From an uncultured Massilia sp. (GTDB taxonomy: Bacteria > Pseudomonadota > Gammaproteobacteria > Burkholderiales > Burkholderiaceae_D): 64,000 nucleotides of DNA. The translations under genes and the position numbers were made by a program. How positions within the stretch are numbered: position 1 is the stretch's first letter; each line of letters begins with the position of its first letter. This document shows positions 20,344-30,404 of the stretch, in pieces. The DNA lies in contig CAJYXO010000264.1 in NCBI GenBank assembly GCA_913778765.1, forward strand, positions 1-64,000, read 5' to 3'. The notes under the pieces were generated by a model. It made no database searches. It was not told the origin of the DNA and worked only from the letters and a program-made list of their open reading frames with translations.

Positions 20344-20426
20344 CCTTGGATTCCCGCCTCCGCGGGAATGACGGTCTTGAGGCCACGTACTTCGGCACGT
20401 CATTCCCGCGCAGGCGGGAATCCAAG
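20344..20426. repeat. Paired-hairpin dispersed repeat, copy 3 (arms in reversed order)
   Basis: Arm cttggattcccgcctccg...atgac at 20344-20372, then gtcattcccgcgcagg...ccaag at 20399-20426. Compared with the other full copies, the two arms point the opposite way, so the gtcat ends face each other. Both arms contain ATTCCC-N8-GGGAAT exactly. Located between paaY and paaZ. Confidence 0.85.
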
Positions 20427-20445
20427 TTGCACGTATGTCACGCGG

Positions 20446-21036
20446 CTATTTTTTAGGACGATGCGGCTCATCGAACACCATCCGCCCGCGCCCCGGCTCC
20501 ACCTCGGTGAAAGCCTCGACTTCGCGCAAGGACTGCATCGAGCGCACGGCCAGGTCGTGGTACTGCCGCGTCCCATAACTCTTCCACGCGATCTCTTCGT
20601 CGCTCACCGGGCGCACGATCCTGGCCGGGGCGCCGAGCACCAGGCTGCGCGGCGGGATCGCCATCCCGGCCTTCACGAAGGCGGCCGCGCCGACGATGGA
20701 TTCGGCGCCGACGACCGCCTTGTCCATCACCACCGCATTCATCCCGACCATGCTGTTCCTGCCGACGCGGCAGCCATGCAGCACGGCGCCGTGGCCGATG
20801 TGGCCGTCCAGTTCGACCACCGTGTCATCCTCGGGAAAGCCGTGCATCACGCAGGTGTCCTGCAGGTTCGCGCCCTCTTCCAGGACCAGGCGGCCGAAGT
20901 CGCCGCGCAGCGAAGCCAGCGGACCGACGTAGCAGCGCGGGCCGACGATCACGTCGCCGATCAGCACCGCGGTCGGGTGCACGTAGGCGGTCGGGTGGAC
21001 GACCGGACGGATGCCGTCGATTTCGTAGATGGGCAT
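20446..21036 (-). CDS. paaY: PaaY, hexapeptide-repeat thioesterase of phenylacetate degradation
   Basis: 196 residues forming a left-handed beta-helix of hexapeptide repeats ([LIV]-G-x-x-x-x units such as IGDVIV, VGPLAS), the gamma-carbonic-anhydrase-like fold. The metal-binding His cluster is visible around MHGFPEDD and [13 protein letters not shown]. PaaY releases blocked CoA intermediates, notably a CoA adduct that inhibits the pathway. It starts 1 bp after the stop of paaJ and is therefore part of the same transcript. Confidence 0.92.
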   Translation of the reverse strand: MPIYEIDGIRPVVHPTAYVHPTAVLIGDVIVGPRCYVGPLASLRGDFGRLVLEEGANLQDTCVMHGFPEDDTVVELDGHIGHGAVLHGCRVGRNSMVGMNAVVMDKAVVGAESIVGAAAFVKAGMAIPPRSLVLGAPARIVRPVSDEEIAWKSYGTRQYHDLAVRSMQSLREVEAFTEVEPGRGRMVFDEPHRPKK

Positions 21037-21037
21037 C

Positions 21038-22243
<1,206 letters not shown>

Positions 22244-22259
22244 GGAGTTCTCCTGTGTT

Positions 22260-23570
22260 TTATTGGTTGCGCCGGTCGACCACGCGCCGGGCCTTGCCCG
22301 TCAGCGAACGCTCGATGCCCTGGCTGGGCAGCAGGTTCACGCTGGTCGTCACGCCGATATAGGTCTTGATGCGGTGCTTCAGTTCCTGGGCCAGCGCTTC
22401 GACCCGGTCGCTTGCGAATTCGCCCTCGCGCAGCTCGCAGCGCACCTCGAGCTTGTCGAGGTGGCCATCCTTGCTGACCACCAGCTGGTAGTGCGGGGCC
22501 AGCGCCGGCATTTGCAGCACCTGTTCCTCGACCTGGCTCGGAAAAACGTTCACGCCGCGGATGATCAGCATGTCGTCCGAGCGGCCCGTGATTCTTCCCA
22601 TCCTGCGCATCGAGCGTGAAGTCGGCGGCAGCAGGCGCGTGAGGTCGCGCGTGCGGTAGCGGACGATGGGCAGCGCCTCTTTCGACAGCGAGGTGAACAC
22701 CAGTTCGCCCTCTTCGCCGTCGGGCAGGACTTCGCCGGTGTCCGGGTCGATGATCTCGGGGTAGAAGTGATCTTCCCAGATCACCGGGCCGTCCTTGCTC
22801 TCGATGCACTCGCTGGCCACGCCCGGGCCCATCACTTCGGACAGGCCGTAGATGTCGACCGCGTCGATGCCGGCGCCCTCCTCGATCTCGCGGCGCATGG
22901 CGTCGGTCCAGGGCTCGGCGCCGAAGATGCCGACCTTCAGCGACGACGTGGCCGGGTCGATCCCCTGGCGCTTGAATTCCTCGACGATGTTCAGCATGTA
23001 CGAGGGCGTGACCATGATGATCGAGGGCTGGAAATCCTGGATCAGCTGGACCTGCTTCTCGGTCTGCCCGCCGGACATCGGCACCACGGTGCAGCCCAGG
23101 CGCTCGGCGCCGTAGTGGGCGCCCAGGCCGCCGGTGAACAGGCCGTAGCCATAGGCGATATGGACCATGTCGCCGGGACGGCCGCCGGCCGCGCGGATCG
23201 AGCGGGCGACCAGGTCGGCCCAGGTGTCGATGTCGCGCCTGGTGTAGCCGACCACGGTCGGCTTGCCGGTGGTGCCGCTCGATGCGTGCACGCGCACCAC
23301 CTGCTCGCGCGGCACCGCAAACAGGCCGAACGGATAGTTGTCGCGCAGGGTCTTCTTGGTGGTGAAGGGGAACTTCGCCAGGTCGCTGAGCGTTTTCAGG
23401 TCGTCCGGGTGTACGCCTGCCTCGTCAAAGCTGCGGCGGTAATGGGCCACGTTCTCGTAGGCGTGCCTGAGCGTCTGCTTCAGGCGCTCCAGCTGCACGG
23501 CCTGCAGCTCGTCGCGGCTGGCGCGCTCGATCGCTTCGAGCTCGCCGGGTTGAGGAATGCGCTGCACCAT
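22260..23570 (-). CDS. paaK: Phenylacetate-CoA ligase
   Basis: First step of the pathway: ATP-dependent activation of phenylacetate to phenylacetyl-CoA. 436 residues, the standard length for PaaK. The P-loop-like AMP-binding motif is HASSGTTGKPTVVGYT. The adenylate-forming core continues with DIYGLSEVMGPG, and the hinge and C-terminal domain contain RSDDMLIIRGVNVFPSQVEE. It sits 12 bp downstream of paaI and 16 bp upstream of paaJ. Confidence 0.96.
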   Translation of the reverse strand: MVQRIPQPGELEAIERASRDELQAVQLERLKQTLRHAYENVAHYRRSFDEAGVHPDDLKTLSDLAKFPFTTKKTLRDNYPFGLFAVPREQVVRVHASSGTTGKPTVVGYTRRDIDTWADLVARSIRAAGGRPGDMVHIAYGYGLFTGGLGAHYGAERLGCTVVPMSGGQTEKQVQLIQDFQPSIIMVTPSYMLNIVEEFKRQGIDPATSSLKVGIFGAEPWTDAMRREIEEGAGIDAVDIYGLSEVMGPGVASECIESKDGPVIWEDHFYPEIIDPDTGEVLPDGEEGELVFTSLSKEALPIVRYRTRDLTRLLPPTSRSMRRMGRITGRSDDMLIIRGVNVFPSQVEEQVLQMPALAPHYQLVVSKDGHLDKLEVRCELREGEFASDRVEALAQELKHRIKTYIGVTTSVNLLPSQGIERSLTGKARRVVDRRNQ

Positions 23571-23582
23571 CCGAACCTCCTT

Positions 23583-24026
23583 TTACTCAGTGTTACCCAC
23601 TTCCGCCACCATGCCGTTCACACGGTGGGACTTGCCGCGGAAGAGCGCGACCTTGCGCCCTTCCTGATTGGTGACCACGATGTCGTAGACGCCGGTCTTG
23701 CCGGACAGGACCTGCTCGACCGCTTCGGCCGTCAGCAGGTCGCCTTCGCGGCCCGGTGACAGGTAATCGATGCTGCAGCCGGCGCCCACGGTATTGAAGT
23801 TGTGCGAGTTGCAGGCGAAGGCGAAGGCGCTGTCGGCCAGCATGAAGATGTAGCCGCCGTGGCAGGTCCCGTGACCGTTCAGCATGTCCTCGCGCACGCG
23901 CATGCGCATCAGCGCGTAGCCGGGGCTGATCTCGTCCAGCGTCATGCCCAGCTTCCGGCTGGCCGGATCGCGTTCGTACATGGTCTTGCCGGCCAGTTCG
24001 GCCAGCTGCTGCGCATCAAATTGCAT
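23583..24026 (-). CDS. paaI: Hydroxyphenylacetyl-CoA thioesterase
   Basis: 147 residues. The start at 24026 has GGAGGAG upstream and overlaps the paaH end by 11 bp; a longer open frame upstream is not coding. It is a hot-dog fold thioesterase with HGTCHGGYIFMLADSAFAF, containing the conserved HGG and the catalytic Asp. PaaI clears wrongly formed hydroxyphenylacetyl-CoA and related dead-end thioesters to free CoA. Confidence 0.94.
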   Translation of the reverse strand: MQFDAQQLAELAGKTMYERDPASRKLGMTLDEISPGYALMRMRVREDMLNGHGTCHGGYIFMLADSAFAFACNSHNFNTVGAGCSIDYLSPGREGDLLTAEAVEQVLSGKTGVYDIVVTNQEGRKVALFRGKSHRVNGMVAEVGNTE

Positions 24027-25599
24027 GGAACCGGGCTCCTCCCGCCGAATGCGGGCCCACCTGTGCGGCCAGCTTGCGGCGCAGCAGCGGCGACACGCGG
24101 TAGCGGTCTTCGCCATACGTGGCCGCCAGGTTGTGCAGCACCGCGGCGACGTGGCCGAGGCCGACCGCATCGGCCCAGGCCAGCGGGCCGCGCGGGTAGT
24201 TCACGCCCTTCTGCATGGCGATGTCGACGGCGCGCGCGCTGCACACGCCCTGGTTGACGGCATCGGCCGCTTCGTTGGCCAGCATGGCGACGGTGCGCAT
24301 CACGGCCATGCCGGGCACGTCGTCCAGGCGCGAGACCGTGAAGCCGGCGGCCTGGAACATGCCGACCGCGCCGCGCCAGGCTTCCTCGCTGCACTGGTCG
24401 GCTTTCGCCAGCGCGATGCGGGTGGCCTTGGCCGGGTCCAGCATCAGGTCGAACAGCACGGTGTCCGGGTAGTTGTCGTCGGCTGCGCGCTGGGTGGCGC
24501 TGCGGCCGTCGCTCAGGAACACCGCGGCGCCCTGGACATAAAAGCCCGATGCGGCGGCCGGCTCGCCGCCTTCCAGCGCACCCGGCTGGGTGAAAGCGAT
24601 GCCGGCGCCGGCCAGGCGTTCGTACAGCGCGTCGAACTGCGGCTCGGCCCCCTTGCCGCTGCGGACCACGCGCACGGTCTTCGGCGGTTCAAACGTCTCT
24701 TCGGCCTGCACCGCCGGCGCGGCGATGCCTTCGCCGTAGCGGTAGAAGCCGCGGCCCGATTTGCGGCCGAGGAAGCCGGCGTTCACCAGCTCCTGCTGCA
24801 GCACCGAGGGCGTGAAGCGCGGGTCGTTGAAATAAGCCTTGAAGACCGATTGCGTGACCGAGAAGTTGACGTCATGGCCGATCAGGTCCATCAGCTCGAA
24901 GGGGCCCATGCGGAAGCCGCCGCAATCGCGCATCACCGCGTCCAGGGTGGCGGCATCGGCGGCCTGTTCCTGCAGCAGGCGCAGGCCTTCCGCGTAATAG
25001 GGACGCGCCACGCGGTTGACGATGAAGCCGGGCGTCGACTTCGCGTGCACCGGGTTCTTGCCCCAGGCTTGGGCGGTGGCATGGACGGTATCCGCGATGG
25101 CCTTGTCGGTGGCGACGCCGCTGATCACCTCGACCAGCGCCATCAGCGGCACCGGATTGAAGAAGTGCATGCCGACCAGGCGCTCCGGGCGCTGCAGCCC
25201 TGCGGCGATGGCCGTGACCGAGATCGACGAGGTATTCGTGGCCAGGATGCAGTCCGGGCCGACGATGCCTTCCAGCTCGGCGAACAGCTTGCGCTTGACA
25301 TCCAGGTCTTCGACGATGGCTTCGACCACCAGCGCCGCGTCCTTCAGTTCCGCCAGCGAAGCTGCCGGCAGCAGGCGCGCGCGCGCGAGGTCGGCTTCCG
25401 GCGCGCCCATGCGGCCCTTCTCGACCAGCTTGTCGTAGGCCTTGCCGATGCCGGCGATGGCTTTCGCCACGGCTTCCGGCCGGGTGTCGTGGACCAGCAC
25501 CTTGTGGCCGGCGCTGGCCGCCACCTGGGCGATGCCGGAACCCATGGCGCCGCTGCCGACGACGGCGATCACGCCGCCCTTGTCCAATGCGTGTGCCAT
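24016..25599 (-). CDS. paaH: 3-hydroxyadipyl-CoA dehydrogenase
   Basis: NAD-dependent oxidation of 3-hydroxyadipyl-CoA. 527 residues. The N-terminal Rossmann fold has AVVGSGAMGSGIAQVAA (GxGxxG). The dehydrogenase helical domain with the catalytic His region MHFFNPVP follows, and then a second C-terminal helical repeat (GPLAWADAVGLGHV). It is somewhat longer than the E. coli protein, as in many proteobacteria that carry the duplicated helical domain. It starts 4 bp after paaG ends. Confidence 0.94.
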   Translation of the reverse strand: MAHALDKGGVIAVVGSGAMGSGIAQVAASAGHKVLVHDTRPEAVAKAIAGIGKAYDKLVEKGRMGAPEADLARARLLPAASLAELKDAALVVEAIVEDLDVKRKLFAELEGIVGPDCILATNTSSISVTAIAAGLQRPERLVGMHFFNPVPLMALVEVISGVATDKAIADTVHATAQAWGKNPVHAKSTPGFIVNRVARPYYAEGLRLLQEQAADAATLDAVMRDCGGFRMGPFELMDLIGHDVNFSVTQSVFKAYFNDPRFTPSVLQQELVNAGFLGRKSGRGFYRYGEGIAAPAVQAEETFEPPKTVRVVRSGKGAEPQFDALYERLAGAGIAFTQPGALEGGEPAAASGFYVQGAAVFLSDGRSATQRAADDNYPDTVLFDLMLDPAKATRIALAKADQCSEEAWRGAVGMFQAAGFTVSRLDDVPGMAVMRTVAMLANEAADAVNQGVCSARAVDIAMQKGVNYPRGPLAWADAVGLGHVAAVLHNLAATYGEDRYRVSPLLRRKLAAQVGPHSAGGARFHAI

Positions 25600-25603
25600 G
25601 TTC

Positions 25604-26395
25604 TTATTCTCCCTTGAAGTCGGGCTGGCGCTTCTCGATGAAGGCGGCCACGCCCTCGCGGTAGTCGTGGCTGTAGCCCAGCTCGCGCATCATGCCGGCT
25701 TCCAGCTGCAACTGTTCTTCGAGCGTGTTGGTCCAGCTGGCCAGCATCGCCTTTTTGGTGAAGGCCAAACCTTTGGTCGGCGCCTTGGCGAAGTGCTCGG
25801 CCATCGCCATCGCTTCCCGCATGAGGTCTTCGTCGGCGACGGCGCGCCAGATCAGGCCCCATTGCTCGGCCTTCTCGGCCGGCAGCTTGTCGCCCAGCAG
25901 GGCCAGGCCCATCGCGCGGGCCGGGCCGATCAAACGCGGCAGCACCCAGGTGCCGCCGGTGTCCGGGATCAGGCCCAGCTTGCAGAAGGCTTCGATGAAG
26001 CTGGCGGACTTTGCGGCCAGCACGATGTCGCAGGCCAGCGCCAGGTTGGCGCCGGCGCCAGCGGCCACGCCGTTGACCGCGCAGATCACCGGCATCGGCA
26101 GGGTGCGCAGGGTCGTGACCAGCGGCGCGTAGTATTTTTCGACCGATTCGCCGAGATCGACGCCTTTGCCGCCCGGCTCCACCGCGCGGTCGTTCAGGTC
26201 CTGGCCGGCGCAGAAGCCGCGGCCGGCGCCGGTCAGCACCAGCACGCGGGCGCTGTTATCCGCCTGCAGCCTGTCCAGGGCGTCGCGGACTTCGCCGTGC
26301 ATGGCCTGGGTGAAGCTGTTCAGGCGGTCCGGGCGGTTCAGGGTGAGGACGGCGATGCCGTGGGTGATGGTGAAGTTAATCGACTCGTAAGTCAT
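25604..26395 (-). CDS. paaG: 1,2-epoxyphenylacetyl-CoA isomerase
   Basis: Crotonase-fold enzyme that converts the ring epoxide to oxepin-CoA and also shifts double bonds later in the pathway. 263 residues. The oxyanion-hole blocks are GRGFCAGQDL and GAGANLALACDI. The catalytic Asp of PaaG is in LGLIPDTGGTWVLP, which distinguishes it from hydratases such as PaaF that use two Glu. No second crotonase (PaaF) is adjacent. The upstream side is a repeat element that separates it from paaE. Confidence 0.93.
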   Translation of the reverse strand: MTYESINFTITHGIAVLTLNRPDRLNSFTQAMHGEVRDALDRLQADNSARVLVLTGAGRGFCAGQDLNDRAVEPGGKGVDLGESVEKYYAPLVTTLRTLPMPVICAVNGVAAGAGANLALACDIVLAAKSASFIEAFCKLGLIPDTGGTWVLPRLIGPARAMGLALLGDKLPAEKAEQWGLIWRAVADEDLMREAMAMAEHFAKAPTKGLAFTKKAMLASWTNTLEEQLQLEAGMMRELGYSHDYREGVAAFIEKRQPDFKGE

Positions 26396-26427
26396 GGGCG
26401 TCTCCTCTTGTTGTTATCCTTTGATCC

Positions 26428-26502
26428 GTCATTCCCGCGCAGGCGGGAATCCAGGTTTTTCGAACCGCCACGAACTTGGATTCCCGCCTTCGCGGGAATG
26501 AC
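26428..26502. repeat. Paired-hairpin dispersed repeat, copy 4
   Basis: gtcattcccgcgcaggcggg...ccagg, spacer of about 20 bp, cttggattcccgccttcg...atgac. Both arms match ATTCCC-N8-GGGAAT. It fills the paaE-paaG junction, the position of paaF in the E. coli cluster. Confidence 0.85.
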
Positions 26503-26512
26503 GTGGTGTTGC

Positions 26513-27589
26513 TTATTCGTGCACGTCAAAATCGACCACCACCTTGTCCGTCACCGGAAAACTCTGGCAGCTCAGCACGAAGCCGCGCGCCACTTCGTAG
26601 TCCTCGAGCGCGTAGTTGACGTCCATCTCGACCTGCCCGTCCAGCACCTTGCAGCGGCAGGTCGAGCACACGCCGCCCTTGCAGGAATAGCGCATGTCGA
26701 TGCCCGCGCGCAGGCCGGCGTCGAGCAGCGACTCCTTGTCCTTGTCCATCGTGAAGCTGGCGTGCACGCCGTCCATGATCACCGTGACTTCGGTCTCGTG
26801 CGGCGCTTCGACGCTGACGGGGCGCGGCTTGCGATCGAGCTTCGCGCCGCCGGCCGCGAACAGCTCGATGCGGATGCGCTCCTTCGGCATGCCGGCGTCC
26901 TGCAGCGCACTCGATACGCCGTGCATCATGTCCTCGGGGCCGCAGATGAAGGCGTAGTCGACGTCTTCCACGCGCAGCCAGTGCTGGAACAGCTGGCGGC
27001 ATTTGTCTTCGTTGATGCGGCCGTGGAACAGCTCCACGTCCTGCGGCTCGCGGCTCATGATGTAGACCAGGTTCAGGCGCTCCAGGTACTGGTCCTTCAG
27101 GTCGGTCAGCTCGTCGCGGAAGATCACCGACGACGAGGCCCGGTTCCCGTAAAGGAGCGTAAAGCGGCTGTGCGGCTCGGCCAGCAGCGTCGTTTTGATG
27201 ATCGACAGGATCGGCGTGATGCCGCTGCCGGCGGCGAAGGCCAGGTAGTGGCGGCGGCTCTCCGGTTCGAGCGGCAGGTTGAAGCGGCCTTCCGGCGGCA
27301 TCACGTCGATGGCGACGCCCGGTCGGAGGGCTTCGTTGGCCCAGGTCGAGAACAGGCCGCCGCCCACGCGCTTGATGGCCACGCGCAGGCGATTGTCCTG
27401 CACCGCCGAGCAGATCGAATAGGAGCGGCGCACTTCCTCGCCGCCGATGGTCGCGCGCAGGGTCAGGTGCTGGCCCTGCTGGTACTGGAAGGCGTCCTGC
27501 AACTCGGGCGGCACGGCGAAGGTGACGGCGATGGCGTCGCGGGTTTCGTGCTTCACGTTCGCGACCGTGAGGGAGTGGAATTTGCTCAT
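26513..27589 (-). CDS. paaE: Phenylacetyl-CoA epoxidase, reductase subunit
   Basis: Passes electrons from NADPH to the di-iron site of PaaA. 358 residues from ATG 27589. The ferredoxin-reductase domain has FAD motif RSYS (55-58) and NAD(P) block AAGSGITPILS. The C-terminal plant-type 2Fe-2S ferredoxin domain has ligands in YSCKGGVCSTCRCKV and a fourth Cys in VLSCQSFP. The open frame extends upstream, but that part overlaps paaD. It follows paaD by 14 bp. Confidence 0.95.
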   Translation of the reverse strand: MSKFHSLTVANVKHETRDAIAVTFAVPPELQDAFQYQQGQHLTLRATIGGEEVRRSYSICSAVQDNRLRVAIKRVGGGLFSTWANEALRPGVAIDVMPPEGRFNLPLEPESRRHYLAFAAGSGITPILSIIKTTLLAEPHSRFTLLYGNRASSSVIFRDELTDLKDQYLERLNLVYIMSREPQDVELFHGRINEDKCRQLFQHWLRVEDVDYAFICGPEDMMHGVSSALQDAGMPKERIRIELFAAGGAKLDRKPRPVSVEAPHETEVTVIMDGVHASFTMDKDKESLLDAGLRAGIDMRYSCKGGVCSTCRCKVLDGQVEMDVNYALEDYEVARGFVLSCQSFPVTDKVVVDFDVHE

Positions 27590-27603
27590 CGTATTGCTGG
27601 CAC

Positions 27604-28116
27604 TTAGTGGCATTTGAAATAGTCGAATGGCTCGCGGCAGTCGAGGCATTGGTACAGGGCCTTGCAGGGCGTCGAACCGAACTGGCTGGTCAGGCGGGTA
27701 TGCATCGAACCGCAGTGCGGGCAGGCGACTTCCGGCTGCCGGATCGCATGGCGTTTGACGCCATGCTGCAAGCCGCTGATGTCGATCACCTGCTGTACCG
27801 GCGGTGCGATGCCGTAGCCCTTCAGCGCGGCCTTGCCGGCTTCGCTCATCCAGTCGGTGGTCCAGGCCGGCGACAGGCGGGTGGCGATGCGCAGCTTGTC
27901 CACGCCATGGGCGCGCAGGGCCTGCTCCACGTCCTCCGCGATCACCTGCATCGCCGGGCAGCCGGAATAGGTCGGGGTGATGGTGACCACGCACTCGCCG
28001 GTCGCATCGTCGACGGCGACGTCGCGCACGATGCCCAGGTCCACCACCGAGATCACCGGGATCTCGGGATCGGGCACCTCGCCGAGCCAGGCCCAGACTT
28101 GTGCCGTATCGGTCAT
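27604..28116 (-). CDS. paaD: Phenylacetyl-CoA epoxidase assembly protein
   Basis: 170 residues. The N-terminal MIP18/DUF59 domain has VPDPEIPVISVVDLGIVRDV and TPTYSGCPAMQ with a conserved Cys. The C-terminal Cys-rich part (CPHCGSMHT...CLDCREPFDYFKC) looks like a zinc or iron ribbon. PaaD is needed for metal-centre assembly or activity of the PaaABCE epoxidase. The ATG shares one base with the paaC stop (TAATG), so the two are coupled. Confidence 0.93.
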   Translation of the reverse strand: MTDTAQVWAWLGEVPDPEIPVISVVDLGIVRDVAVDDATGECVVTITPTYSGCPAMQVIAEDVEQALRAHGVDKLRIATRLSPAWTTDWMSEAGKAALKGYGIAPPVQQVIDISGLQHGVKRHAIRQPEVACPHCGSMHTRLTSQFGSTPCKALYQCLDCREPFDYFKCH

Positions 28117-28883
28117 TACCAGTCGGCGCCCGGATAGGCGCGCTGCAGGAACTGCATCTCGGCCAGGATGTAGCCGAGGCGCTCGGTGTGCCGGCCCTGC
28201 TTGCCGCCGCGCTGCATGTATGCGTCGGGCGAGGGCATCGTCAAGGTCGCTTCTTCGAACACTTCCGATACGTGCTGCAGGAAGGCGGCGCGCAGGGTTT
28301 CCGCGGCCGGGGCGACGCCCTGCTCCACCATGGCCCGGTCGATGTCGTCGTAGATGAAGACTTCGCCCGTATACGTCCACAGTTCGTCGATGGCGGCCTG
28401 CATCTTCGCGTGGCTGACGTCGGTGCCGTCGCCCAGGCGCACCACCAGGTCGCCGCTGCGGCGCAGGTGATAAGTCACTTCCTTGATCGACTTTTCCGCG
28501 ATCTCGGCGATGCGACCATCCGTCGAGTTCAGGAGCCCGCGCATCAGGAAGTAATGCCAGGTATCGAAGAAGAACTGGCGCACCATGACCTGTGCGTAGT
28601 CGCCGTTCGGCTGTTCGGCCAGCAGGACGTTGCGGAACTCGCGGCTGTCGCGCAGGTAGGCCAGGCGGTCTTCGTCGCGGCCCTGGCCTTCGAGTTCGCC
28701 GGCATAGGTCAGCCACATGCGGGTCTGGCCCAGCAGGTCGAGGGCGACGTTGGTGAACGCCATGTCTTCTTCCAGCGCCGGGCCCTTGCCGCACAGCTGC
28801 GACAGCTGCTGCGACAGGATCAGGGCGTTGTCGCCCTGGCGCAGGAGGTATTCGAACTTTCTGGAATCCACGGCTGCGCTCAC
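28116..28883 (-). CDS. paaC: Phenylacetyl-CoA epoxidase, structural subunit
   Basis: 255 residues, ferritin-like four-helix protein that scaffolds PaaA without carrying the catalytic iron pair. Recognisable blocks are QLCGKGPALEEDMAFTNVAL, DLLGQTRMW and MVRQFFFDTWHYFLM. It starts with GTG at 28883, overlapping the paaB stop by 4 bp (GTGA). The length agrees with E. coli PaaC. Confidence 0.94.
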   Translation of the reverse strand: MSAAVDSRKFEYLLRQGDNALILSQQLSQLCGKGPALEEDMAFTNVALDLLGQTRMWLTYAGELEGQGRDEDRLAYLRDSREFRNVLLAEQPNGDYAQVMVRQFFFDTWHYFLMRGLLNSTDGRIAEIAEKSIKEVTYHLRRSGDLVVRLGDGTDVSHAKMQAAIDELWTYTGEVFIYDDIDRAMVEQGVAPAAETLRAAFLQHVSEVFEEATLTMPSPDAYMQRGGKQGRHTERLGYILAEMQFLQRAYPGADW

Positions 28884-29164
28884 AGGTTCTTGACTTCTTC
28901 CGGCATCGGGAAGAAGGTCGGGTGGCGATAGACCTTGCTGTTCGAGGGTTCGAACAGCGCGTCCTTGTCGCTCGGGCTGGAGGCGACGATGTCGGCCGCC
29001 TTCACGACCCAGATCGAGACGCCTTCGTTACGGCGCGTGTAGACGTCGCGCGCGTTGTTGATCGCCATCTCGGCATCCGGTGCGTGCAGGCTGCCGACGT
29101 GCTTGTGGGCGAGGCCGTGCTGGCTGCGGATGAAGACTTCCCAGAGGGGCCATTCTTTGCTCAT
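28880..29164 (-). CDS. paaB: Phenylacetyl-CoA epoxidase, subunit PaaB
   Basis: 94 residues from ATG 29164. Small subunit that links PaaAC heterodimers in the epoxidase complex. Family features are EWPLWEVFIRSQHGLAHKHV and AINNARDVYTRRNEGVSIWV. The reading frame is open further upstream, but that part is repeat DNA (copy 5), so the ATG at 29164 is the real start. Confidence 0.94.
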   Translation of the reverse strand: MSKEWPLWEVFIRSQHGLAHKHVGSLHAPDAEMAINNARDVYTRRNEGVSIWVVKAADIVASSPSDKDALFEPSNSKVYRHPTFFPMPEEVKNL

Positions 29165-29188
29165 TTCTTTGTCTCCGTCAGAACCCTC

Positions 29189-29273
29189 GTCATTCCCGCG
29201 AAGGCGAGAATCCAAGTTCTGCTTGCATCTCGACTGCGCAAGCAACTTGGGTTCCCGCCTTCGCGGGAACGAC
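29189..29273. repeat. Paired-hairpin dispersed repeat, copy 5
   Basis: gtcattcccgcgaaggcg...ccaag, a 29-bp spacer rich in gcttgc/gcaagc, then cttgggttcccgccttcg...aacgac. It occupies most of the 120 bp between paaA and paaB, inside the epoxidase operon. As stable hairpins on mRNA, the arms may influence the ratio of PaaA to the other subunits. Confidence 0.84.
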
Positions 29274-29284
29274 GGTAACTATGT

Positions 29285-30274
29285 TTACGCGGCGTCCTGC
29301 TTCTCGCCCTGCTTGTCCGCATGCGCCACCAGCGCCTCGCGGAACCAGGCCCCGTCTTCCCAGGCCTTCACGCGGGTGCGCAGGCGCTCCTTGTTGCAGG
29401 GGCCGTTGCCCTTCAGGACGTTGTGGAATTCGTCCCAGTCGATCTCGCCGAAGTCGTAGCTGCCGCGCTCTTCGTTCCATTTCAGATCCGGGTCGGGGAC
29501 CGTGAGGCCGAGGAATTCGGCCTGCGGCACGGTCTGGTCGACCATGCGCTGGCGCAGTTCGTCGTTCGAGAACAGCTTGATCCGCCACTGGGTCGATTGC
29601 GCGCTGTTGACCGACTCGGCATCGGACGGGCCGAACATCATCAGCGACGGCCACCACCAGCGGTTCAGCGCATCCTGGGCCATCGCCTTCTGTTCGGGCG
29701 TGCCCTTGGCCAGCTGCATCATGATGTCGTAGCCCTGGCGCGCGTGGAAGGACTCTTCCTTGCACACGCGGATCATGGCGCGCGCATACGGGCCGTAGGA
29801 GCAGCGGCAGAGCGGGATCTGGTTGATGATGGCCGAGCCGTCCACCAGCCAGCCGATCGCGCCGATGTCGGCCCAGGTCAGGGTCGGGTAGTTGAAGATG
29901 CTCGAGTACTTGGCCTTGCCCGCATGCAGGGCTTCCAGCAGCTCGTCGCGCGACACACCCAGGGTTTCGGCGGCGCTGTACAGGTAGAGGCCATGGCCGG
30001 CTTCGTCCTGGATCTTGGCCAGCAGGATCGATTTGCGCTTGAGCGTGGGCGCGCGCGTGACCCAGTTCCCTTCCGGCAGCTGGCCGACGATCTCGGAGTG
30101 CGCGTGCTGGGAAATCTGGCGCACCAGGGTCTTGCGGTAGGCCTCGGGCATCCAGTCCTTCGGCTCGATCTTGACGCCGGCGTCGATGCGGGCCTGGAAG
30201 GCCTGCTCTTCCGCGCTCATGTCGTCGCGGGTCTGCACTTTCTTGAGGCCGGTTTCTACCATCTGGGCGTACAT
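29285..30274 (-). CDS. paaA: Phenylacetyl-CoA epoxidase, catalytic subunit
   Basis: Di-iron monooxygenase subunit that adds oxygen to the ring of phenylacetyl-CoA. 329 residues from ATG 30274, with GGAGACGACC upstream. The iron ligands are visible in [13 protein letters not shown] and in [12 protein letters not shown] (the two ExxH-type motifs). The tail [20 protein letters not shown] is typical of the family. It is the first gene of the paa operon, divergent from paaX. Confidence 0.96.
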   Translation of the reverse strand: MYAQMVETGLKKVQTRDDMSAEEQAFQARIDAGVKIEPKDWMPEAYRKTLVRQISQHAHSEIVGQLPEGNWVTRAPTLKRKSILLAKIQDEAGHGLYLYSAAETLGVSRDELLEALHAGKAKYSSIFNYPTLTWADIGAIGWLVDGSAIINQIPLCRCSYGPYARAMIRVCKEESFHARQGYDIMMQLAKGTPEQKAMAQDALNRWWWPSLMMFGPSDAESVNSAQSTQWRIKLFSNDELRQRMVDQTVPQAEFLGLTVPDPDLKWNEERGSYDFGEIDWDEFHNVLKGNGPCNKERLRTRVKAWEDGAWFREALVAHADKQGEKQDAA

Positions 30275-30404
30275 GGTCGTCTCCAATTGTGTTCTGACTG
30301 AATCCATAATACGATACAAAAAATCAGATGTACACAAAAATTTTGAATCATATCGAGATGCAACAAGCTGTCCTCATGCATCATGATTGCGGTAAAGTAA
30401 TGCT
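30275..30404. promoter_or_regulatory. Divergent control region paaA / paaX
   Basis: 130 bp, AT-rich compared with its neighbours. On the minus strand TATTAT (30306-30311) could be the paaA -10 element, but no good -35 at normal spacing is seen. Two outward-facing TGATT motifs occur: TGATTC on the minus strand (30345-30350), preceded by a TATA-rich flank, and TGATTGCGG on the plus strand (30384-30392) within an ATCATGAT palindrome (30380-30387). E. coli PaaX sites centre on TGATTCGCG, so these are candidate PaaX operators. This is inference by eye. Confidence 0.4.
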
